From: Erythrobacteraceae bacterium WH01K
GTDB lineage: Bacteria; Pseudomonadota; Alphaproteobacteria; Sphingomonadales; Sphingomonadaceae
Reading direction: 5' to 3'
Assembly (NCBI GenBank): GCA_027941995.1
Contig: CP115966.1
Coordinates: 1,922,001 to 1,986,000 of the forward strand
Length of the DNA: 64,000 bases
Shown one piece after another: positions 1 through 6,566 of this stretch. Every line of letters starts with the position of its first letter. Positions within the stretch are counted from its first letter, which is position 1. Below the pieces are notes generated by a model. It was not told the DNA's origin, ran no database searches, and saw nothing but the letters and a program-made list of their open reading frames with translations. Made by a program: the position numbers and the translations under genes.

Positions 1-1002
1 TCCGAAGCGCCCGAAGGCGCGCCCTTCACCGTTCGGCTGAAAACGCCGAACGAAGGTGAAACGGTGATCACCGATGCCGTCCAGGGCGAAGTACGCGTCG
101 CCAATGCAGAAATTGACGACTACATCATTCTGCGCGCCGACGGGACGCCGACCTACATGCTGGCCGTGGTCGTCGACGATCACGACATGGGCTGCACCCA
201 CATCATTCGCGGCGACGACCACCTGAACAATGCGTTCCGGCAATTGCCGATCATCCGCGCCATGGGTTGGGAAGAGCCGGTCTATGCCCATGTCCCCCTG
301 ATCCACGGGGCGGATGGGGCGAAGCTGTCCAAGCGGCACGGCGCCGTCGGCGTGGAAGCTTATCGCGACGAACTGGGCGTCCTGCCCGAAGCGCTGTTCA
401 ACTACCTCCTGCGCCTCGGTTGGGGTCATGGCGACAAGGAAGTGTTCACCCGCGCAGAAGCGATCGAGCTGTTCGACATCGACGGTGTCGGAAAAAGCGC
501 GTCACGGTTCGACACGAAGAAGTTGCTGAACCTCAACGGCCATCATATCCGCGAGGCGGACGATGCGCGCCTCGCCAGGTTGGTCGCCGGCGAGATGGAC
601 GGGGAACCCGACCTGGGCCTGCTCGAAAACGCCATGCCGTTCCTGAAGCCCCGGGCAAGGGACGTCCACGAGTTGGTCGAGGGCGCAGCGTTCCTGTTTG
701 CGAAACGGCCGCTCGCCATGACGGACAAGGCGGCGAATTTGCTCGATGACGAAGCCCGCGCAAGATTAGGTCAGGTTTCTGCCGAACTTCATGCCGAAAA
801 TGACTGGACAAGCGAGGCCCTCGAAGCCACTACGAAAGCACTTGCCGAGCGCCTTGAACTGGGGCTCGGAAAACTGGCGCAGCCCATGCGAGCGGCGCTG
901 ACGGGGACGACGACGTCCCCCGGAATTTTCGACGTTCTCGTCCTGCTGGGCAGAGAGGAGTCCCTCGCGCGGATCGACGCGCAGGCGGAACCTCGCAGCT
1001 GA
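1..1002 (+). CDS. gltX: Glutamate--tRNA ligase, 3' part (5' end outside window)
   Basis: Class I aminoacyl-tRNA synthetase that charges tRNA-Glu with glutamate in the cytoplasm. The reading frame is open from base 1, so the N-terminal part with the HIGH motif lies upstream. What remains covers the end of the catalytic domain, with the class I signature KLSKRHG at about bases 322-342 (the KMSKS-loop equivalent that binds ATP), followed by the helical anticodon-binding domain. The visible part is 333 residues of a protein usually near 470-480. A short gap separates it from gltA on the same strand. Some genomes carry a second GluRS copy, which cannot be judged here. Identity is certain from the KLSKRHG context and the DDHLNN segment before it. 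Confidence 0.95.
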   Translation, partial: SEAPEGAPFTVRLKTPNEGETVITDAVQGEVRVANAEIDDYIILRADGTPTYMLAVVVDDHDMGCTHIIRGDDHLNNAFRQLPIIRAMGWEEPVYAHVPLIHGADGAKLSKRHGAVGVEAYRDELGVLPEALFNYLLRLGWGHGDKEVFTRAEAIELFDIDGVGKSASRFDTKKLLNLNGHHIREADDARLARLVAGEMDGEPDLGLLENAMPFLKPRARDVHELVEGAAFLFAKRPLAMTDKAANLLDDEARARLGQVSAELHAENDWTSEALEATTKALAERLELGLGKLAQPMRAALTGTTTSPGIFDVLVLLGREESLARIDAQAEPRS

Positions 1003-1027
1003 AGCAGCACGCTATTGATTGTATTTG

Positions 1028-1033
1028 AAGGAG
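1028..1033 (+). promoter_or_regulatory. Ribosome binding site of gltA
   Basis: AAGGAG lies 8 bases before the GTG at 1042. It decides the gltA start against an upstream in-frame TTG at 1015, which has no such site and would put the Shine-Dalgarno inside the gene. Confidence 0.75.
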
Positions 1034-1041
1034 AAACGCTG

Positions 1042-2328
1042 GTGGCTGATAACACGGCAAAAATGGAACTCGGCGGCAATGCATACGAATTTCCGGTGCT
1101 CGAGGGCAGCTGCGGACCCGACGTGGTCGATATTCGCAAGCTCTATGGCCAGACCGGCGCATTCACGTTCGACCCGGGCTACAAGTCGACCGCGAGCTGC
1201 GAAAGCGCCCTGACCTTCATCGACGGTAATGAAGGCGTGCTCCTGCACCGCGGCTATCCCATCGGCCAACTGGCAGAGCATTCCAGCTTTATGGAAGTCA
1301 GCCACCTGCTCCTGAACGGCGAGCTTCCGTCGCAGGAAGAGCTGGACGATTTCACCTACACCATCACCCGCCACACGATGCTGCATGACCAGCTGCGCCA
1401 GTTCTACCAAGGCTTCCGCCGCGATGCGCATCCGATGGCCATCATGTGCGGCGTGGTCGGCGCCCTGTCTGCGTTCTATCACGACAGCACCGATATTTCC
1501 GACCCCGAGCACCGCAAGATCAGCAGCCATCGCCTGATCGCCAAGATGCCGACAATTGCAGCTGCGGCCTACAAGTACTCTGTCGGTCAGCCGATGATGC
1601 AGCCGGACAATTCGCTCAGCTATACCGGCAATTTCCTGCGCATGACGTTCGGCGTCCCGGCTGAGGAATACGAAGTGCATCCCGCGATCGAGCGCGCGAT
1701 GGACCGTATCTTCATCCTCCACGCGGACCACGAGCAGAACGCGTCGACCTCGACCGTTCGCCTTGCCGGTTCTTCGGGCGCAAACCCGTTTGCGTGTATC
1801 GCTGCCGGCATTGCCTGCCTGTGGGGCCCTGCCCATGGCGGCGCCAACGAAGCTGCGCTCAACATGCTGCGCGAAATCGGTACGCCGGACCAGATCCCGC
1901 ACTATATCGAACGCGCGAAGGACAAGAACGACCCGTTCCGCCTGATGGGTTTCGGACACCGCGTCTACAAGAACTACGATCCGCGTGCGACGGTCATGCA
2001 GAAGACCGTGCGCGAAGTGTTCGAGGCCCTGCAGGTCACCGATCCGGTCTTCGAAACGGCTCTCCAGCTCGAGGAAATGGCGCTCAACGACGACTATTTC
2101 AAAGAGAAGAAGCTGTTCCCGAATGTCGACTTCTATTCGGGTGTCATCCTGTCGGCGATCGGCTTCCCGACCACCATGTTCACCGCTCTCTTCGCGCTTG
2201 CCCGCACGGTTGGCTGGGTCGCGCAGTGGAACGAGATGATCTCCGATCCCGGCCAGGTCATCGGCCGTCCGCGTCAGCTCTACACGGGCCCGACGCAGCG
2301 CGACTACGTTCCCGTAAGCGAACGCTGA
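1042..2328 (+). CDS. gltA: Citrate synthase (type II)
   Basis: Condenses acetyl-CoA with oxaloacetate to citrate, the entry step of the TCA cycle. I chose the GTG at 1042 because AAGGAG precedes it at proper spacing. This gives 428 residues, the usual length of the hexameric, NADH-sensitive Gram-negative type. The catalytic residues are visible: His265 in PAHGGANEA, His306 in [13 protein letters not shown] and Asp363 in FPNVDFYSG, matching His264, His305 and Asp362 of the E. coli enzyme. It follows gltX by 39 bases and is followed 13 bases later by a small membrane protein gene, so the three could share a transcript. Confidence 0.97.
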   Translation: MADNTAKMELGGNAYEFPVLEGSCGPDVVDIRKLYGQTGAFTFDPGYKSTASCESALTFIDGNEGVLLHRGYPIGQLAEHSSFMEVSHLLLNGELPSQEELDDFTYTITRHTMLHDQLRQFYQGFRRDAHPMAIMCGVVGALSAFYHDSTDISDPEHRKISSHRLIAKMPTIAAAAYKYSVGQPMMQPDNSLSYTGNFLRMTFGVPAEEYEVHPAIERAMDRIFILHADHEQNASTSTVRLAGSSGANPFACIAAGIACLWGPAHGGANEAALNMLREIGTPDQIPHYIERAKDKNDPFRLMGFGHRVYKNYDPRATVMQKTVREVFEALQVTDPVFETALQLEEMALNDDYFKEKKLFPNVDFYSGVILSAIGFPTTMFTALFALARTVGWVAQWNEMISDPGQVIGRPRQLYTGPTQRDYVPVSER

Positions 2329-2341
2329 GCGGTACAAGGTA

Positions 2342-2545
2342 ATGCGTGCACCGCGCTTCCTGTTGCAGGTTGCCGGTGTCACGCTGTTGCTGACCGGGGT
2401 CTGGTGGGTCCTGCAGGGCGCAGGCATCATCGGGGACCCCGGCACCAGCTTCATTGCCGGCGACCGTCGCTTTCTCGCCATCGGCGGGGTTGCCGGGCTG
2501 ATCGGTATCGCCCTACTGACCTATCTGCGCAAGACGGGACGCTGA
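2342..2545 (+). CDS. Small two-helix membrane protein, unknown function
   Basis: A 67-residue protein with two predicted membrane helices, about residues 7-27 (LLQVAGVTLLLTGVWWVLQG) and 44-62 (FLAIGGVAGLIGIALL), and a basic C-terminus. The start ATG is preceded by AAGGT. It lies 13 bases behind gltA on the same strand and ends 3 bases before the convergent kinase-like gene, so it may be co-transcribed with gltA. I recognise no family, and no catalytic residue can be named. Base composition matches its neighbours, so it is probably a real resident gene. Confidence 0.65.
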   Translation: MRAPRFLLQVAGVTLLLTGVWWVLQGAGIIGDPGTSFIAGDRRFLAIGGVAGLIGIALLTYLRKTGR

Positions 2546-2548
2546 TCG

Positions 2549-3916
2549 TCAGTCCTGTGGTGTCAGGAAAAGCGTAAAGCGCGCGCCCTTCCCTTCCTCG
2601 CTTTCAATCACGATGTCGCCGCCCATCGCCCGCGCGAGGCGGCGCGATATATGCAAGCCCAGGCCAGAGCCGCCATCGCCGCTTCGCCCCAGACGCTCGA
2701 ACTTGTTGAACGCGCGTGCGGCGTCTTCGGCCGACATTCCCGGCCCCTGGTCGATGATCGAAATCGTCGGCTTACCCGAGATCTCGCGGGTCTCGATAGT
2801 GACCTTCGTGCCCGGCGGTGCATAGTTGATCGCGTTCCCGATCAGGTTCAGCAATATCTGCAGGACCCGCCGGAACTCGCCCGTAGCCGGTTGCCTGCTG
2901 CCTTCCGCCGGCTCGACCAGGGTGATCTGCTTGTCGCGCGCACGAACGCCGAGGATCCCGGTCGCCTGCCTTGCGACATCGACGAGATCGATCGGATCGG
3001 GTGCAGTCGTGAAATTATCGGATTCCACGATTTCCAGGTCAGCGAGATCTTCAACCAAGGCTAACAAATGCTGCCCTGCGGTTGCGATATCGGCGGCGTA
3101 ATTGCTGTATTCGTCGGGCAACGGTCCCGCGAGGCGCGCCCTGATCGTTTCGGCATTAGCGATGATGCGCGAGATTGGTTGCCGCAATACAGGACCCAGC
3201 TCGCCTGCGAGACCATCCGGCGACGGGTGGTTGCCCAGCGGCTGTGGCCCCCGCGTCCTGGTCGGCAAGGGATCGTCGGCTACCAGCAAGAGTTCGAAGC
3301 CCTCGCTTCCCGGATCGCGCTGCCCCAAGGGCAATAGCCGGATCGAGAAGCTGCGGCCTTCGCTTTCGATACGGCATTTTGCGCCGTCCAGCAGGCGCCA
3401 GTGAACCGGTTGGTGGTGATCAATATCGAGCAGGTCGACGAATTTCTTCCAGTCCTGTCCTGCTGCCTTGTTCATTTGCTCGACAAGGGGCTCGACGTCT
3501 TGCCCTTCGCCGACCGCGTGGACGATGGATTGCCGTGAATCGAGCCTGACGATGGCATCGGCCGTCGCGCGATCCGATGCGTTGCGACGACGCTGTTCGG
3601 ACGCGGCATCTAGGCCGCCGGTCGCGGAACGCCAGTTGGCCAGGGTGATGATACATCCCTCGCCATTGCTGTCGGGCCGCGCATCGGCCCAGGTTCGTAT
3701 GGTGCGTTCACCGTCGAACGCACGAATATCGCGCGAGAGAGCGACACCGAACCTCCTGGTCTTCGAGATCAGCTCGCGCAATTCCGGCACCGCGACCGCG
3801 CCGGGCAATTCTCCTCCGCACCGTGTCTGGAGCGACGCCAGAACCTCGTCGGCGAAGACAAGCCTGTCCTGCGCATCCGTTCGGCCATGGACGGTGGATG
3901 AGGAAGCAATAATCAT
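2549..3916 (-). CDS. Histidine-kinase-like protein lacking the H-box histidine
   Basis: A 455-residue soluble protein with no membrane segment. Residues 1-225 look like one or two PAS-like sensor regions. A dimerisation helix pair (about 235-300) is followed by a well-formed HATPase_c domain: N box at 350-362 (RRVLQILLNLIGN), G1 box DQGPGM at 389-394, F box FNKFERLG and G2 box GGSGLGL at 415-421. The region aligning with the H box reads GPVLRQPISRI, where canonical kinases have SHELRTPLN. LRQPI matches LRTPL, and Pro242 falls where the phospho-accepting His should be. ATP binding looks intact, but autophosphorylation on the usual residue does not seem possible. Its ATG overlaps the stop of the upstream gene by 4 bases, implying translational coupling. 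It is the last gene of a four-gene minus-strand cluster. Confidence 0.85.
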   Translation of the reverse strand: MIIASSSTVHGRTDAQDRLVFADEVLASLQTRCGGELPGAVAVPELRELISKTRRFGVALSRDIRAFDGERTIRTWADARPDSNGEGCIITLANWRSATGGLDAASEQRRRNASDRATADAIVRLDSRQSIVHAVGEGQDVEPLVEQMNKAAGQDWKKFVDLLDIDHHQPVHWRLLDGAKCRIESEGRSFSIRLLPLGQRDPGSEGFELLLVADDPLPTRTRGPQPLGNHPSPDGLAGELGPVLRQPISRIIANAETIRARLAGPLPDEYSNYAADIATAGQHLLALVEDLADLEIVESDNFTTAPDPIDLVDVARQATGILGVRARDKQITLVEPAEGSRQPATGEFRRVLQILLNLIGNAINYAPPGTKVTIETREISGKPTISIIDQGPGMSAEDAARAFNKFERLGRSGDGGSGLGLHISRRLARAMGGDIVIESEEGKGARFTLFLTPQD

Positions 3917-4941
3917 CGTCCGCTTGCGCCCATTGCCGTACTTTCGCCAAGGATCGTGCGCGCTTCGCCCGCGCGCATCCTGTCGAAGTTTTCCGGCAGT
4001 TCAATTTCCGGATGCAGGTAGAGAAACTGTTCCTCGATCGTGCGCGGCTGCAACCCTGCGGCCTTCAGGGAAAGCGCGAGACGCGCCATCTGGCGGTCAT
4101 TTGTCAGCAGGGCAGCTTTCTCGCGAGGAATCCCGGAACTCGTCGCGAGAGCGGAAATGAAGAGCGAAACCCCTGCATGCGGTAACGCAAGCGCCTTTTC
4201 GGTAACGGCTGCTGCTCCGCTCAGAAGGGAGGAAAACAGAGCGGTTCGCGTATTGTCCGGAACCGAAGCCTTGCGCATGTCCGCAAGGATGGACGCGACC
4301 GCTTGCGGATCGTCCACACTGTTCGCGCCCTGCCAGCAAGCGATCGCATGGTTCAGTAACGAACCCGGCAATTCCTCGAGCGGCAGGACCATGCGCCGCT
4401 GCTGCTCCATGAACCGGGCCTGCGCAGTCAGGGCGGCCATACCCTTGCTGGCGACGTCCTGCTCCTTCGCAGCGATGAAAGCCTGCAGCATGGGCGTCAG
4501 CACGGGATCGAGCGAATTGCGCGCCTTCAGGCGCTCTGCCACCTGGAACTCTATCGCCAGCGCATGGCAATGCTCCAGAAATTCGGAACTGCCCGAGATT
4601 GCATGCACGAGGTCGTCGGTACGCATGGCGGCGATATCGGCCTGCCCCTTGGCCGCCCCGCCTGCCTCTTCTTCGTCTGTGTCCGGTACTGACGGGTCAG
4701 GGCAATGCTTGCCCTCGAGCTCCAGCAATTGCCGGGCCACGTCGACCAGCATTCCGCGAACGCGCGCGACGATGGCATCGGTAAACAGCGAGTGATCGTG
4801 GTTCATCACCAGGTGGCCGAGGATCGGACCGACCGTGCCAAGTACGGTGTCGCCATAGGCCAGTTCGGCCCGCAAGATATCCTGCACGGACATTGCGGGC
4901 TGCCCTTCATCGGCCCTGTCGGTCGTACTTTGCTCACTCAT
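3913..4941 (-). CDS. Unknown mostly helical protein coupled to the kinase-like gene
   Basis: A 342-residue soluble protein from the ATG at 4941 (MSEQSTTDR). An in-frame ATG at 4953 would add four residues, and neither has a good Shine-Dalgarno. The sequence is almost all amphipathic helix, with an acidic Ser/Asp/Glu linker near residues 85-100 (DTDEEEAGG) and no signal peptide, membrane span or recognisable catalytic motif. It overlaps the downstream kinase-like gene by ATGA, which suggests the two proteins are made together and may interact. A distant relation to helical DUF2336-type proteins found near alphaproteobacterial signalling genes is possible, but I cannot support it from the sequence alone. 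Confidence 0.75.
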   Translation of the reverse strand: MSEQSTTDRADEGQPAMSVQDILRAELAYGDTVLGTVGPILGHLVMNHDHSLFTDAIVARVRGMLVDVARQLLELEGKHCPDPSVPDTDEEEAGGAAKGQADIAAMRTDDLVHAISGSSEFLEHCHALAIEFQVAERLKARNSLDPVLTPMLQAFIAAKEQDVASKGMAALTAQARFMEQQRRMVLPLEELPGSLLNHAIACWQGANSVDDPQAVASILADMRKASVPDNTRTALFSSLLSGAAAVTEKALALPHAGVSLFISALATSSGIPREKAALLTNDRQMARLALSLKAAGLQPRTIEEQFLYLHPEIELPENFDRMRAGEARTILGESTAMGASGR

Positions 4942-4965
4942 GGCAGATCGCATAGCCCAACATGG

Positions 4966-6144
4966 TTAAGACTGCGTTATGCGTCCCGTGCCGCGGAAAT
5001 GAAATGCCAGCGCGCCGAAGCCCAGCATGGTCGGCACGAAAACGGCGCCCCACCAGATACCGAAAACTCCCGGGATGGCAGTGAGCGTCCATATCACCGG
5101 TGGCTGTACGAAGGCCCGGAATCGCTTTGGAGCAATCGGCCTGCCGATCCAGACCAGCAGCAGGGCGATGACCGAAGAATACGCCGCAGCCGTAATGCTT
5201 TCCCCGCCAGCCAGCCCGGTTCCGACTGCGATGGCAGCAACGACCTCGCAGGCCGGTTCAGGCAATCGGCTCCAGTCAGCGGTTTCGGGACGCGAGAGGC
5301 GCAGAGGCTGGCCCAGTTTGCGGACCTGTCGACCGATATCGGCGGCCACCATCGCCGCGACTGCAAGGATGATAGCTATTGCGGGTCTGCCCAGCCCGAT
5401 CAGGCCGACACTCCCGACTAGCGCCAGGACAAGAACGCCGTAAGCATACGCACCCGGCAAGTTGCGAGCGGCCAGATAGCCTGCACACCGCTGCGTCAAA
5501 CTCGTCACCGCGCTCGGTGCTTCAGGGGCTCGGAGCGAAAACGGACGGTCATTTGCGGGCAAACGCCAATCGCCATTTTCCAGCATAGGGACCGGTACGG
5601 CGCGCTCCTCGACACCCGACGATCGGGCGATGCGCGGCAAGGCGCTGAGCGGTTCGAAGTCAGGGCCCAGCATATCAAGCTGCGACACATGACGACCGCG
5701 CATGCGCAATATCCCCGCCCATGCGCCATGCAGATCGAGACGTTCCAGACCGGCGGCGAAGGCATGATCGGCCGGCAAGGTCGCAATAGCCTTTTGCGCG
5801 CTCAGCTCGTCCAGAACGGCCGAATTACGGGCAAGGACGCCCGGCGCTATGACAATCAGTTCCGCATCTTCTGGCACGGAAGCTGCGATGTCCCCGGGCC
5901 GTGAAACAAGCCGGAATGCCAGACCTTCACTTTCCGCCAGGTGCTGCGCTGCCAGCACGTCTTCATCTGCAGGGTTCCGGCCGAGAAGCATTATTGCATC
6001 GCAGCCCATGGCGACTGCCATGTCCACTTGCCTTTGCAGGACTGTAGTGCCGGCATAGCGCTCTCGATTGACGCAAGGCCGCTCTCCCGAATCCGCCAAT
6101 GCAAGCATGGCGATAAGTCTGCTGCCCTGGACCATGACGGCCAA
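4966..6144 (-). CDS. Membrane protein with nucleotidyltransferase-like N-terminal half
   Basis: A 392-residue protein in two parts. Residues about 10-210 look like a GT-A/nucleotidyltransferase-type alpha/beta fold: a start like LIAMLALADSGERP, then GTTVLQRQVDMAVAMGCDAI, as in sugar-phosphate nucleotidyltransferases, then an ELIVIAPGVLA strand. The usual Gly-rich GxGxR loop is not evident. Residues about 230-385 hold some five or six hydrophobic helices. The layout recalls inositol-phosphate cytidylyltransferase fused to a CDP-alcohol phosphatidyltransferase, but the signature of that second family (DGxxAR with spaced Asp residues) is not seen, so no activity is assigned. It sits between the Hpt-like gene (50 bases upstream) and the helical protein gene (24 bases downstream) in one minus-strand cluster. 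Confidence 0.75.
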   Translation of the reverse strand: MAVMVQGSRLIAMLALADSGERPCVNRERYAGTTVLQRQVDMAVAMGCDAIMLLGRNPADEDVLAAQHLAESEGLAFRLVSRPGDIAASVPEDAELIVIAPGVLARNSAVLDELSAQKAIATLPADHAFAAGLERLDLHGAWAGILRMRGRHVSQLDMLGPDFEPLSALPRIARSSGVEERAVPVPMLENGDWRLPANDRPFSLRAPEAPSAVTSLTQRCAGYLAARNLPGAYAYGVLVLALVGSVGLIGLGRPAIAIILAVAAMVAADIGRQVRKLGQPLRLSRPETADWSRLPEPACEVVAAIAVGTGLAGGESITAAAYSSVIALLLVWIGRPIAPKRFRAFVQPPVIWTLTAIPGVFGIWWGAVFVPTMLGFGALAFHFRGTGRITQS

Positions 6145-6194
6145 TTAAGGGTAGCGCGGCCTCCTGCCAAGCAGGCTCGGCACGCGAAGTGAGA

Positions 6195-6506
6195 TCAACG
6201 GTCGAAGTCTGCGAGAAAGCCGTCGAGCTCGCGCAGTATCAGCGGATCGCCCGGTGCGCTGGCGATGGCGTTCTCGGCCAGCACCATCAGCGGCTCGGCA
6301 TGGAAACTCGCGGCGAGACCCTTGATCCGTTGCGCCGCGACCAGCCAGTTGCCGTCACATCGTGCCCGTTTGAGCAGGTCCACCTGCTGTTCGACACTAT
6401 CGCGAAAAGCCGCACGCAGTTCCGCATGCAGCGCGGCATCTTCGCCCGCAGCGGCCGCCAGGTTCGCAGAAAAGTTCGCACGTTCGAACGCCATGGGCCC
6501 GGTCAA
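6195..6506 (-). CDS. Hpt-like helical protein with Gln in place of the phospho-histidine
   Basis: A 103-residue cytoplasmic protein. Residues 35-82 look like the core of a histidine phosphotransfer (Hpt) domain. The family core AHxLKGxAxxxG appears here as AQRIKGLAASFHA, with Lys62-Gly63 kept but Gln59 where the phospho-accepting His is expected. If it is an Hpt fold, it cannot carry phosphate in the normal way. It is the first gene of the four-gene minus-strand cluster ending in the kinase-like gene, which also lacks its histidine. The start gives MTGPMAFERANF; Met5 is an alternative. The Hpt assignment rests on one motif and the length, so it is moderate. Confidence 0.65.
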   Translation of the reverse strand: MTGPMAFERANFSANLAAAAGEDAALHAELRAAFRDSVEQQVDLLKRARCDGNWLVAAQRIKGLAASFHAEPLMVLAENAIASAPGDPLILRELDGFLADFDR

Positions 6507-6566
6507 TAGCGATCCAATGGTTAAGGCAGGGTTTCAAGACTGACGCTTTATGGTAAATGCCCAAGA

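Noticed and set aside
1012-2481. 489-codon open frame on the minus strand over gltA
   Set aside because: It mirrors gltA codon by codon, has no family signature and no upstream ribosome site; high G+C opens antisense frames.
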